The translations under genes and the position numbers were made by a program. Source: an uncultured bacterium (GTDB lineage Bacteria; Patescibacteriota; Gracilibacteria; Absconditabacterales; Absconditicoccaceae). Taken from it: 64,000 nt of DNA. The stretch lies in NCBI GenBank assembly GCA_947169045.1, contig CAMVOC010000001.1:124001-188000 (forward strand), in the 5' to 3' direction. This document shows positions 15,153 through 27,616 of this stretch, in pieces (position 1 is the first letter of the stretch; each line of letters opens with the position of its first letter). The notes below the pieces were generated by a model. The model was given only the letters and a program-made list of their open reading frames with translations. It had not been told where the DNA came from and did no database searches.

Positions 15153-16367
15153 TTACAACAGATGCAATTCCTGCAACAACGATTCATACCCATCATAATC
15201 CTGAGGATATTTTTTTCTAAGTAAGTTTTTTAATAATTCTACCCAAGCAGTAAAACTTCCTTGAAGATTTCATTTATCAGCTGCCTGTAACTGTCCCAAT
15301 AAATCTTCTACAGGAATATGTTGTTTTTTTAATCTCAAATCAGATAAAGAATTCTGAAGCTCAGGAGTAGCAAATTGATCCATTTGCGTATAATGTAATT
15401 CAGGAACTCTGAGAAACAACGTAGTATATTTAAGATCAAAACTTGAATGAGGCTCAAACATTACAGGAATCCCCGCAACTTTCTGACAATTCATCTTAAA
15501 TTTATCCTCTAATAAAGAATGAAAAGCCTGAACATCTTCATTTCTCAAGGATCACTTTCTCGCATCAAAATCCAGAGAAAGATAAGCGTTTACCCCTGTC
15601 TCATAGCAAAAAACTCCATCGTTATTCCATTTCCAAAAAGCTTTAAGTTGATTTTCTTCAAGCAGAGAAGTTGCCCAAGTACTTCCTGTGCATAAATAAT
15701 TTTGATAACAAAAAGCCTGATGCAGATGACCAGAAATCAGTTTTAATCTAGGATGATTTAACCATTTTTGATCCAATGCTAAATCTTTAAAAGAAAATTT
15801 CGACTTTTGCCCAGGAAAGGCCACTCCATCAAAATAATAATGGTGAATGACCGTTAAAGTACCTGCTTGCTGTGCCTGAAAATAAGAAAGTAATAAATTC
15901 AATTTCGCTGAAAAGATCAGATTTTTATGATTTGTTTTAATCATTTGCTGATACTGTTCATCCTGAAACTCTTCAATTCACGGATAATCTTCCAAATAAA
16001 TCTCCAACATATGAGGCAAAAACAGCACCTGTTCACCATCAATCGTTTCAAGTAAAGGCTTCGTAATAAACTTAATACCAGACTGAAATAACTCAAATGT
16101 CTTTCTTCCTTCGTCAAAAACAAAAAATTGTCCCATCCAATCATGATTCCCTGCGAGAATATAGAGCTGCTTTCCCTCTTTATACCACTGCAAAAATAAG
16201 TCAAATAAAGCCCCCAACGCCTTTCTATCATAACTAAAATGATACACAAAATCTCAAAGAAAAATCAGATTTTTCTCCTCGTTATGATTTGCTACAAATG
16301 CTTTAACTGCTTCGAGCAAACGATCTTGAATTTTTGAAGTAATATGAAGGTCTCCTATCAATAGCAT
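15153..16367 (-). CDS. metallophosphoesterase
   Basis: MLLIGDLHITSK, NLIFLGDFVYHFSYDRK, LAGNHDWMGQFF, LISGHLHQ; 404 aa. Confidence 0.85.
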
Positions 16368-16377
16368 ATCCCCTGAA

Positions 16378-17037
16378 TTATAAGAATTTAAGCTGGGAAA
16401 GCAAGGTCATTGCAAACTGCTGATCCAAAAAATAAGGAGAAGTTGCTATCGTCACCAAGCTCGCTTGATCAATTAAAGTTTGAAGTTTTGACAATGTTTT
16501 TTGAAAATCGATACCCATTTCAGGAGCCCAAAAATCCAAATCAATATCTAAAACATATTCATCTGGCGCTTTAAAATCACAGAATCAAGCTTCAGTCCTA
16601 ATTTCATAATAATTCCCAATCAATCCCGATAGTAATGCAGGAGTAATAAAGTTCCCAACTTCCGTCTTCTCCTGCACAAAATCAAAGACCTCTTTCGAAT
16701 AATCAGCAGTCAACCGCTCCGGTTTAAATACATACACATTATCTCTCCTATCAGAATGCTGATCAAGATGAACGACATTCAAACCTTGCACTTCAGAACC
16801 AGCATATTGTTTCCTCATCTCTAAGAATTTTTCATACCAAAAAAACAATGCATGATTGTGATTATCAAAAATCACTGTCTTGCCTATCTGTAAAAAACGC
16901 TTCAATCCACGATATCCGTTACCTTCCTCAAAAAAAGCAAAACGCTCCGTTTCCAAGACAAGATCGTCAAACGTAGCTCACAATTGCAATGGAGCAACCC
17001 GACAATCAGTATGATAAAATCAAGTATAAAAATTCAT
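16378..17037 (-). CDS. UPF0489-like protein
   Basis: VIFDNHNHALFFWY, VHLDQHSDRRDN, LDIDLDFWAPEM; 219 aa. Confidence 0.7.
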
Positions 17038-17152
17038 CTCATCATCATAACCAATTCCTTCTCCGTTACAACAAAAAACCTCTTGAAAATCGCCCTAAAC
17101 TTCCTTAAAACAGAAAAAATCTGATTTTACTACCTTATGAATCCGTCATCCT

Positions 17153-18754
17153 ATGATCTCTTCAACACAGTTACGTCAACTCCGATTCAACTTTCGAATA
17201 TCAAAAAACCACAAACAACTACCTGAAGTTTCTCTCATAGCAGATAAAACCTCGACAGCATTATTCAACGTAGCGGGAATGCAACCACTGATCCCTTACC
17301 TCATGGGGAAACCACATCCGCTAGGAAAAAAACTATTCAACATCCAAAAATGTATCCGTACCGTAGATATTGACGAAGTAGGAGACGCTTCTCATCTTAC
17401 ATTTTTTGAAATGATGGGGAATTGGTCTCTAGGTGACTATTTCAAAAAAGATGCCATCCACCGATCACGAGAATTCCTAACCAAAGTACTCAATTTTGAC
17501 CCACGTAAACTTGCCGTTACCGTATTTGCAGGAGATGAAAACGCACCAAGAGACGAAGAAACTGCATCATATCGAGAAGAAGAGGGGAAAAAAAGCTGAA
17601 TCAATCTCAAGATTTCTTATCTCCCCGCAAAAAATAACCGACGATCTCCAGGGCCAGTTGGACCGTGCGGTCCAGATACCGAAATTTTTTATCGAGTAGG
17701 GGAGTCAGAATTCCCTCCAGAGAGCAGTAACGTAGAAAATGATGAAGATAACCGAATGGAGATCCGAAATAACGTATTTATGGAATATTACAGAGACGAA
17801 GCAGGAAAACTAAGTAAGCTTACACAACAAAACGTCGATACAGGAATGGGATTCGAAAGAATGTGTAGCGTTCTACAACATGTAGAATCTGTCTATGAGA
17901 CAGACTTATTTACTCCGATGCTTCAAGTGATTGCTAGGCTTACTGGCTCAACATATACCGACCATATAAAACCTTTCAGAATTATCGCAGATCACGCAAG
18001 AACTGCCTTTATGCTGATAAATGACGGACTACTACCTTCCAATATTTGAGCTGGATACGTACTAAGAATGATTATCAGAAGAATGGTATTTAATATCAAA
18101 TTACTTGGAGACATTTCATATGAAAATATCATAAAAGAGCTCTTAGAAAGCGTAAAAGACCTCAGGGCATTCGATCAAGAAGAGATTATCAGAGTGATGA
18201 TGGAAGAAATAAACCTATTCAACAAAACCGTTCGTGAATGACACGCCATTCTAATCAAACTTATAAACACCCAAGACCCCGCAAATAAAACATTCTCTGG
18301 AAACGAAGCATTTAAACTATATGACACCTATGGATTTCCTCTTGAATTAACAAAAAACGTACTCAAAGAACACGGACTTACCCTAGATGAAGAAGGATTT
18401 CACAAAGCCATGAGCCAAGCCAAAGAAAAATCCCGCCAATCCACCAAAGAAATGTTTAAAAAGGGAATCGACTGGTCAAAATACCTCGAAGGAATACCAC
18501 AAACCGAGTTTATCGGGTACGAAAACCTCAATTTTAACGAAGCAAAACTGCTAAAAAGAATAGAAATCCCAACTTCAGACTCAACAGGAAAAGAAAGCTG
18601 ACAAGAAGTATTGGTATTTGACAAAACCCCATTTTATCCAGAAATGTGAGGTCAAATGTGAGATTTCTGAGAAATAACACTCGAGAATGGAGAAACAAAA
18701 AAAGTCACCAACGTACAAAAATTTGCAGGTGTTATCTTACATTTTGTAGCATAA
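17153..18754 (+). CDS. alaS: alanyl-tRNA synthetase, truncated (533 aa)
   Basis: TALFNVAGMQPLIPYL, CIRTVDIDEVGDASHLTFFEMMGNWSLGDYFKKDAI, GPCGPDTEIFY, TGMGFERM, GLLPSNIGAGYVLRMIIRRM; ends TAA shortly after FYPEMGGQMGD. Confidence 0.92.
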
Positions 18755-18787
18755 AAACCAAAATATTCTTACAATAGAATGACACTT

Positions 18788-18864
18788 TGTCAAAAGAAAA
18801 GTGATTTTTTGTCAAAAAGCACTTGAAGTTATAATAAAAATCGATATAGTCTTTTTTGTCAAAA
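18788..18864. promoter_or_regulatory. three direct TGTCAAAA repeats upstream of lexA-like gene (candidate operator)
   Basis: TGTCAAAA at 18788-18795, 18810-18817 and 18857-18864, just upstream of ATG at 18897. Confidence 0.4.
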
Positions 18865-18896
18865 ATTTGTTTTTTTATGTTATTATCGATATCTCC

Positions 18897-19523
18897 ATGA
18901 CCTATTCTAGAGTTCTCGACCCTGTTCAGCAAGCATTGGTCAACTTCTTCAAAGAAAAAAAAGAAAAAGACGAAGAATACACTCTCAGAGAGATAGCAGA
19001 TCGCATCGGAGTAAATCATCCACAAACAGTGCTCAACAAGCTCAACCAACTCGTTTTAAAAGGATACTTTATTAGAGAAGGTAAAAAATACCGTTTCATC
19101 CACGACTCGCTAAAAACGGGATTTTCAGATATTATTCAGCTCCCTGTCTTCGGTTTTGCTCAATGCGGACACCAAGGGAAAAGAGTAATAGACGAATATA
19201 CTCAAGAAAATATTCCAGTAACCATGGCTCTTTTAGGGACATCAAACGTTGAAAACTGTTTTTTTGTACGTGCGAAAGGAAAATCTATGGAACCAAAAAT
19301 TCACGATGGAGATTTAGTACTTATTCGCCAACAACCTAGTTATGAACCACATGATATCGTGTTTGTAGAGCACAAAGAACTACCAAAACTCAAAAAAATC
19401 ATCCAAAAAGATAACAAATTATATCTAGAATCCATCAACCCAGAATTTGATGATGTAGAAATGATGCCATATGACGAGACAAAAGTAATCGGAGTCGTAA
19501 AAAAAATTATCAGCGAAATGTAA
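18897..19523 (+). CDS. lexA: LexA-like S24 family transcriptional repressor
   Basis: N-terminal winged helix, FVRAKGKSMEPKIHDGDLVLIRQQ, C-terminal DETKVIGVVKKII. Confidence 0.85.
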   Translation: MTYSRVLDPVQQALVNFFKEKKEKDEEYTLREIADRIGVNHPQTVLNKLNQLVLKGYFIREGKKYRFIHDSLKTGFSDIIQLPVFGFAQCGHQGKRVIDEYTQENIPVTMALLGTSNVENCFFVRAKGKSMEPKIHDGDLVLIRQQPSYEPHDIVFVEHKELPKLKKIIQKDNKLYLESINPEFDDVEMMPYDETKVIGVVKKIISEM

Positions 19524-19546
19524 AAATTTCTTGCAATTCAAGCCAG

Positions 19547-19583
19547 AAAAGATAAAAATCCAATCAGGTTTTTATCTTTTTTT
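19547..19583 (+). terminator. Rho-independent terminator after lexA-like gene
   Basis: AAAAGATAAAAA-tccaatcagg-TTTTTATCTTTT followed by T-run. Confidence 0.7.
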
Positions 19584-19598
19584 TATTACGAATAGCTT

Positions 19599-22160
19599 AT
19601 GAACTTCTCAGAAATCGAAAAAAAACGACAGAATCAGCGAACCTCTGAACAAATCTACGCAACAGCAGAGAACCCAAATAAACCAAAATTTTACGTCCTA
19701 GATATGTTTCCTTATCCATCAGGAGCAGGACTACACGTAGGACACCCTAAAGGATACATTGCCTCAGACATTTTAACAAGAAAAAAAATGCTGGAGGGTT
19801 TTTCCGTTCTTCATCCTATGGGATTTGATACATTTTGATTAGGGACAGAGCAATACGCCATCGATCACAAAATGAAGCCTCAAAAAGTAGCGCAACAAAA
19901 TATCGAAACATTCAAAAAGCAACTAGCAAAAATGGGATTTTCTTATGATTGGAAAAGAAGTTTTAGCACTGCAGACCCAGAATATTACAAGCGGACACAA
20001 CGAGTATTCCTACAAATGTATAACTCACGATATGACGAAAAAGCAGGAAAAGCAAGACCTATCAGCGAATATATTCCACGTAAAACAGGAGCATTTCAAT
20101 CCGAGCAAGAAGAAATTAACGCACAAAGACTCGCATACATCGACTACAAACCTATCAATCGATGTCCACACTGCAAAACAGGGCTAGCAAACGAGGATCT
20201 TGAAGATGGGAAATGTGAAAGATGCGGTAACGAAGTAGAGCAGAGACCCATGAAACAGCGAGTATTAAGAATCACAAAATACGCAGAAAGATTACTCTCT
20301 GGACTCGAGCATCTCAATCGAGACGAAAATATGAAAGAGCTTGAAAGGAATTGGATCGGGAAATCAAGTGGAACGGAATTTAAAATGCAAGTAAAAACAG
20401 AAAAAGAAAGCTGAAATGTACCCACTTTCTCCGTTTTCACGACTCGTGTTGATACTGTCTTCTGAATGACCTTCGTAGTGATGGCTCCTGAACACGAATT
20501 AGTCGACCACATTACCACTGATGAATACCGCGAAGCAGTGGAAAACTACAAAATTCAAGCAAAGCACAAAACACAACTAGAAAGGACCGAACTGCAAAAA
20601 GAAAAGACCTGACAATTTACGGGAGCATACGCCATTAATCCATTTAACGGGAAGGAAGTACCAATTTTCATCGGAGATTACGTGTTAGCAAATTATGGAA
20701 CTGGAGTAGTAATGGCCGTACCTGCTCACGACGAAAGGGATTTTGAATTCGCAAAAAAGCACAAATTGGAAATTATCCAATCCATAAAACCCCTCAACTA
20801 TCAAGACGCAAATGAAAAAGAGATAAAAGACTGAATATATAATTTTGAAGAACTTGAGCAACTGCCTGAAATAGCTACCCAAAAAGGTCTATTAATAAAT
20901 TCTCACGAATTTGATAATCTCACCAGCGATAAAGCCATCCCAGCAATGCAAAAATGGCTTTCAGAGCAGAATCTCTGAGGAGAAAAATGCAATTATAAAA
21001 TTCAAGACCGAGTTTTTTCTCGTCAAAGATACCGAGGAGAGCCTTTTCCTGTAGTTTTTTGCGAACAAGATGGAATCGTCCCATTGAACGAATCAGATTT
21101 ACCTCTATTATTACCTGATGTAGAGAATTACGAACCTACAGGAAGAGAGGAATGACCATTAGCAGACATCCATGACCGAATCAACACCACCTGTCCAAAA
21201 TGCGGGAAACCTGCAAAAAGAGAATCTAATACAATGCCAGGATGGGCAGGATCAAGTCGATACCGACTAAGATATATGGATCCAAAAAACAGTCAAAAAC
21301 TAGTAAGCAAAGAGAAAGAACAATACCGAAAAAATGTAGATGTATACATCGGAGGAGCAGAACACGTGACTAGACATATGATTTACGCACGTTTTTGGCA
21401 AAAATTTCTTTTTGATATAGGAGTAGTGAGTCAAGATGAGCCTTTTCAAAGATATGAAAAAGTCTGACTCATCATGGCAGAAGATGGGCGCAAAATGTCA
21501 AAAAGACGAGGAAACGTAGTAAATCCCGATGAAATTATCGCTAAATACGGAGCAGACGCATTCAGAATGTATGAAATGTTTATGGGTCCTTTCGATCAAT
21601 TCATTGCACGAAACACAAACGGTTTAAAAGGGGTGAGAAAATTCATTGATAAAATCGTAGCATTACGAGATAAAGTAAACGAAGGGGTGGCAACACCAAA
21701 AAACATTGAGATTCTCTTACACCAAACCATCAAAAAAACAACCGAAGACATCGATGCATTCAGGTTCAACACCTGCATATCACAGTTTATGATTCTTATA
21801 AACCAGCTCTCAGAATTAGAAAAAATAGATAAAAAGCTGTTTGAAACAATCATTATTTTACTTGCTCCATTCGCACCACATTTAGCGGAAGAATTTTGGT
21901 CAAAACTAGGAAATGAATTCAGCATCTTCACAAAAGCTCAACGACCAACACGAGATGAAACTAAGTTAGTAGCCGACGAAATAAAAATCGCCGTACAATT
22001 CAACGGAAAAGTACGCTGAACCATCAATATTTCTGCAAACGCAAATCAAGACGAAGTCATGAAAAAGATTCAAGAACAATTTCAGAATTATTTTTCTAAT
22101 TGAGAAGTCAAAAAAATCATTTATATACCAGGGAAAATTGCAAACATAGTCATAGGATAA
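19599..22160 (+). CDS. leuS: leucyl-tRNA synthetase
   Basis: [62 protein letters not shown]; 853 aa with many TGA=Gly. Confidence 0.96.
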
Positions 22161-22237
22161 CACAAGTCAAAAATCTCTTGATTTACAGTCAAAAATAACT
22201 ATACACTGAGAAATTTATCTCAGAATTTTGACACGCT

Positions 22238-23110
22238 ATGCAAATTACCCAGTTAGATCCGGAATTACTCAAGCAAGGGAAATTTTCAGATTGCAAACCA
22301 AAAATAAAGCAACTCTTTGCAATAGGAAATCTAGAGCTATTAAAAACCAATATTCTAGGAATCGTTTGACCAAGATCTATGTCCTCTTATGCAAACCAGA
22401 TTCTTGAAAGCTTTTTTGAAAAATCAAAAGGAAGAGTATTCACAACAATCTCAGGGCTTGCCAAAGGAGTTGATCAAAAATGTCACTCCTTATCCCTACG
22501 TACAAATCTCCCCACAATAGCTGTACTCGGAGGAGGGATAGAATACTATCTCAAAACTTCAAACCACAACTTCATGATGGAGATCATTGAAAAGGGAGGA
22601 TTAATCCTATCTGAATTCGATGTAAATTTCAAACCTACTTCACGAAGTTTTCCTCTCAGAAATAGAATCATCGCTTCTTTGAGTGATATGTTATTCTTAC
22701 CAGAAGCTCGTGAGGGGAGCGGTAGCCTCATTACGGTGAATTACGCATTAAAGATCAAAAGGCCAGTCTTTATCGCACCAAATCCACTCTTCAGCCTCAA
22801 TGGAGAGGGGAGTAATCAATTGTTAGCAAGCGGGAAATGACAATTATTATCTAATTTTTCTCAAATTCTAGATCAATTTAAAAACAATACAGCGAACGAG
22901 CAAGAAGACAATATGTACAAGATTTTGAACTCCTTGACAATCGAAGAACAACAAATTTATTCTCTCGTAAAACAGCACTCTAACCAAGAGTTATCTACAC
23001 GAATATGAGCTTCAGAACTAGATACTTGAGAAATAATGACACATTTAACTTTATTAGAAATGAAAGGAATTATTAGACAAAGTTGACCCGGAATGTACAT
23101 CACTTCATAA
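22238..23110 (+). CDS. dprA: DNA processing protein DprA
   Basis: LGIVGPRSMSSYA, TISGLAKGVDQKCH, TIAVLGGGIEYY, RNRIIASLSDMLFLPEAREGSGSLITVNYALKI. Confidence 0.9.
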
Positions 23111-23140
23111 GCGATAACCAAGAGTTATCACAAAATAAAC

Positions 23141-23156
23141 AAAAGCAGTTGCTTTT
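23141..23156 (+). terminator. short terminator-like hairpin after dprA
   Basis: AAAAGC-agtt-GCTTTT followed by attttttat. Confidence 0.5.
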
Positions 23157-23261
23157 ATTTTTTATATTAATAAAACATCCAGTGATCAAACAACATAGGG
23201 CCGTCGTTTGAACATAAGTGCATTCTTTCTAACTTTTTATTTCTTACTATCTTACCAGACG

Positions 23262-24443
23262 ATGAATGATATCAAAGCAGTCTTTGACATTGGAAATGAA
23301 ACTATTAAGGCAGTAGTTTTTGGACAGGACAATGAAAAAGACGCAATTTTGGCAAAGCATTCCGAACCAGTAATGTGAATGAGGAAAGGGAAAATCATCG
23401 ACGCTGAAGCATTCACGAGTACCTTGAACAAAATCGTTGACAATTTTATCAAAAAGCTCGGAGGAGACTTTATTGAAAAAGTATACGTAGGAGTCTCTCA
23501 TCCAGAACTCTTAGTGCAAAGAATCGTAGAGGGGAAAAGAATTATGACCGAAGAAGTTGAACCAGCTGATTTGGATCATTTATCAAGAATTGTAGCAGAT
23601 ATCGCTCACGTCAACAACTATGAAATCATTAAAATTGTCCCTGTAGCACGAATCGTAGATGAAGACAAAAAAGAAAAAGATCCTGTAGGATTGCAATGCA
23701 AAAAACTTGAGTTAATGGCTGACGTTTTCTTGCTTCCTAAAAATTTCTATTCAGGACTACTTGATGCATTTGACAAAATAGGACTCGAAATAGCAGACAT
23801 CATCCCAAATATTTTAGCTGCTAGCGAAGTTGCTATCGATTACGATCACAAAGATTTAGGAACAGTACTAGTAGATATTGGAAAGAATCAAACCAGTTAT
23901 GTAGTATATGAGGACGGATTTCCTTTAGGATACGGGACAATTCCTCTAGGAGGAGAAAATGTCACTAAAGATATCTCTATCGGAATGCAAGTCGACATCA
24001 AAGAAGCAGAAGAAATCAAAAAAACACTAGGTACAGTATATGTTGATGAGAATACACAGCTCGATTCACCTATGGATGTCTACTTCCTCGCCGAGATCAT
24101 TTCAGCAAGATATGAACAAATCTTTGAAAAGATCAATATTCATTTAAAATCTTTAGAAAGAGACTGACGCTTACCAGGAGGAGTTCTACTCATTGGAGGA
24201 GCAAGTAAAATCAAAAACCTAGAAATCCTCTCAAAAAACACCTTCAAACTCGCTTCATTCCTAGGTCGCGATCAAATAGTAAATTTCGGAGAGCTATCTC
24301 AAAACCTACAATTTATTAATTTGCTCTGATGTTATTATTGGTCTCAAAAATATATAGACGATGGTAGAAGATTTGGTAACGGATTCTGAGAAATCGCAAA
24401 AATAGGGAAAAAAATCTGATGATTCTTCAAAAACCTTTTCTAA
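23262..24443 (+). CDS. ftsA: cell division protein FtsA-like
   Basis: KAVFDIGNETIKAVVFG, GTVLVDIGKNQTSYVVYEDGFPLGYGTIPLGGENVTKDIS, LPGGVLLIGGASKIKNLE; immediately upstream of ftsZ. Confidence 0.88.
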
Positions 24444-24503
24444 ATATAGCAAAACAAACACAAAGAAATATCAACTTTTTAACTCTTTTCTTTTCTTAAA
24501 CCG

Positions 24504-25748
24504 ATGGAAAACACAGAACCTATGATGTATCACGATATCGTGAGAGAAATCATGCCAGACATTATCCCAGGAGCAAAAATAAAAGTATTAGGAATCGGAG
24601 GATGTGGAAACAACGCCATCAACAGAATGATCCAAGAAGGACTTGAAGGCGTAGAATTTGTAGCTATCAACACTGATGCACAAGACCTAGCCAACAACCT
24701 CGCACAAATAAAAGTTAACATCGGACTCAACATCACAAAAGGACTTTGAGCTGGTGCAAACCCAGAGATTGGAAGAAAAGCAGCTGAAGAATCTGAGACA
24801 GAGATTAAAGAAGCCCTCAAAGATACTGATATGGTTTTCTTAACCGCAGGAATGGGAGGAGGAACAGGAACAGGAGCTGCAGCTATCGTAGCAGGAATTG
24901 CAAAATCCTTAGGAATCTTAACCGTTGCAATCGTTACTAAACCATTCAGTTTTGAAGGGAAAAAGAGAACTCTAAACGCAGAAGAAGGACTAGCAAAACT
25001 CAAAGAGAACGTAGACACCCTCATCGTCATTCCAAATGACAAAATTTTCAGCATCGTAGACAAAAAAACTACATTCCAACAGTCATTTAAGATGATTGAT
25101 AAGATCTTACATCTAGGAGTGCAAGGAATCACCGATTTAATTGTTAAAGCTGATCCAAACGGAATTAATGTAGATTTCGCAGATATCAAAGAAGTAATGC
25201 TAAATTCTGGTAATGCACTACTAGGAATTGGATACGGAGTAGGGGAGAAAAGAGCAGTAGACGCAGCGAGAAAAGCAATTGAAAACCCACTTTTAGAAGC
25301 AAACTTGGACGGTGCAAAGAAAGTAATCTTCGCTGTAAGCGGAGGATACGACCTAACACCTATGGAAGTAAGAGAAGCCGCAAGTGTAGTAGAGGAGATC
25401 CTTTCTGACGACGTAAATATGATTTGGGGAATGAGTTTCGACGAAAGTTTCGACGACGAAGTAAAAGTAACTCTCATTGCCACAGGATTTGAGACTCAAG
25501 CCAAAGATAGAACACAAGAAAAGCAAAAAAATAGAGATATCTTTGGACAGAAAAAAGAAAGTGAAGATATCTTCACGAGAACGTTAAGATCTGAAGGACG
25601 CCAAATCTCAAATCAAAGCGCACCTACAAACATCCCACACGCATCACCACTTCCAACAGAGGAGGAAGAAGATAAGCCATTATTCACGCTACAGCAGGGA
25701 GAAGACCTAGAAACTCCACCATTTATTACAAAGAAATTTGCTGCATAA
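24504..25748 (+). CDS. ftsZ: cell division protein FtsZ
   Basis: [29 protein letters not shown] (TGA=Gly), [31 protein letters not shown]. Confidence 0.98.
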
Positions 25749-25828
25749 TAGCACAACAGGGACAAAAGCGGGTGAAATCACGAAAAAAGTGCGGAGAATT
25801 TGCAAAATCAAGTAAAAATCAATATAAT

Positions 25829-25855
25829 GAGAGGTAAGTATTTACCTCTCTTTTT
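25829..25855 (+). terminator. hairpin terminator between ftsZ and downstream membrane gene
   Basis: GAGAGGTAA-gtat-TTACCTCTC followed by TTTTT. Confidence 0.7.
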
Positions 25856-25860
25856 AACAC

Positions 25861-26376
25861 ATGAGAAGAAAAACAGCAATATTTCTCATCTCATCATTCA
25901 TATCTTGCAGTATAGCGTTTTTTTCTAGTATTTCTATCGCACAAATAAAATTTTTGGATTTAGGAACAAAAGACCCTATCCTAACAACAGATCCTGCACA
26001 AGTAATTGGAGATACTACCTGTGAAGAGAACGATGTAAGATGTGGAGCTTATTTCACGATAGTCAATCCTAGCGATGGAGAACGTACAGAGGGGATTATT
26101 GACCCAGGATTTCTCGAAAAACATTCAGAAGCCATCTCAGAAACTATGAAAATCATCCAAAACGTCATCAATTACGCATTAGGAGCTCTGGCTGTCATCG
26201 CTCTAGTATACTTACTCTACCACGGATTCTTCCTCTTGACCGCAGGAAGCAACGATGCACAAGCAAAAAAAGGAAAAGGCTGAATCAAAACAGCAACACT
26301 TGCTTTGATCGGTATCGGTTTATCTTGGTCGTTCGTTAGCCTAATCTTACGACTAATACAAGTTATCACAAAATAG
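25861..26376 (+). CDS. VirB2/TrbC pilin-like membrane protein (T4SS-type)
   Basis: signal-like N-terminus, two C-terminal TM helices with GSNDAQAKKGKGGIKTATLALIGIGLSWSFV typical of CPR pilin-like genes. Confidence 0.55.
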
Positions 26377-26404
26377 CTTGATTTACTTCATCTATTTACA
26401 TATC

Positions 26405-26908
26405 ATGAAAAAAATACTCTTCTCAATATTCAGCTTTGTATCTCTAGTATGACTCACAGGGACCTCAATATCCGCGCAATATCTCCAAAAAGTAGTTACA
26501 CCATCAGACAAAGATTTCCCTTATGAAACCCGTGAATCTGAAGTTGGAGATAATGAAAAATTAGGAGCTCAAATGACCGAACAAGTAATGAAAACAGACG
26601 GCATGCTCCCTAAACTCTTACAAATATTATGACTAAATCCTGCGACTTACCTACAAAACCCAGATACCCCCGCTGCATTAATTTACATCAGAGGAATTAT
26701 CAATTTACTACTAGGATTAACAAGTTTTATAGCACTAATCATGGTGATTTTCTCCTTTTACCTGCTCTTCTTCTCTGAAGACGCAAAAGGAATGGACAAA
26801 GTGAAAAAAAATCTGAAAGGAGTCGCGATTGCATTGATTATTCTGGGATTATCACGAAGCATTGTCAGCTTTATCTTTAACTTTTATCAAACTCAAATAG
26901 TACTCTAA
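26405..26908 (+). CDS. T4SS pilin-like/membrane protein
   Basis: signal peptide, two C-terminal TM helices, FSEDAKGMDKVKKNLKGVAIALIILGLSRSIVS; overlaps the next start (taATG). Confidence 0.5.
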
Positions 26909-27609
26909 TGGCTTTCCCTTTTTGAAATCAAGACAACATCAAAAAAACCTCTACTGAAAACCTCTTTACCACAGAGACAATGTTACCAATCTCTGAAATA
27001 AGAGATGGGACCATCATTTTAAAAGATGGGGGATTGCGTGGTATTTTAAAAGTAGAAGGATTAAACCTAGATCTCAAGAACGCAGATGAACAAGCCGTAG
27101 TACTAGAGCAATATAAAAGATTCCTAAACGGACTCGATTTCCCTATACAAATCCTTGTTCGTAACACCTATTTAGATCTCACAGACTACCTCTGATACGT
27201 CAGAAAAAATATCGAATGAATCGAAAATATGGCCCTTAAAAATCAAGGTCAGAATTATCTTTCTTTTTTGGAAAGTATTGATAATAGGCAAGGATTAATT
27301 TATGTAAAAGAATTTTATATCATAATTCCTTTTTACGCCTCAGAAAACGAAACCAAACAAGTAAACAAATCACGACGAGAAAAATTCTTAAACATCCTCA
27401 ATGCCAAGGATTCTATCGAACTAATCGTAGATAAATACAGAAGTTTTCTAAAAAACCAGCAACAATTCCAGACAAGAATTAATCTTATCATCGATGGATT
27501 ACAAGGTCTCAATATCCAATCAGAACAATTAAACACATCAGAAATTGTATCCTTACTTTTCCGTATGTATAACCCTTTATTAGACAACTCCCAAGCAACA
27601 GCAGAATAA
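26908..27609 (+). CDS. TraC/VirB4 N-terminal-like protein
   Basis: LPISEIRDGTIILKDGGLRGILKVEGLNLDLKNADEQAVVLEQYKRFLNGLDFPIQILVRN; 233 aa, no Walker ATPase part. Confidence 0.6.
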
Positions 27610-27616
27610 TCAAGAG

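Noticed and set aside
24530-25483. Long minus-strand ORF (317 aa) opposite ftsZ
   Set aside because: Antisense shadow of the ftsZ frame; composition is Ser/Ile/Pro-rich with no domain signature.
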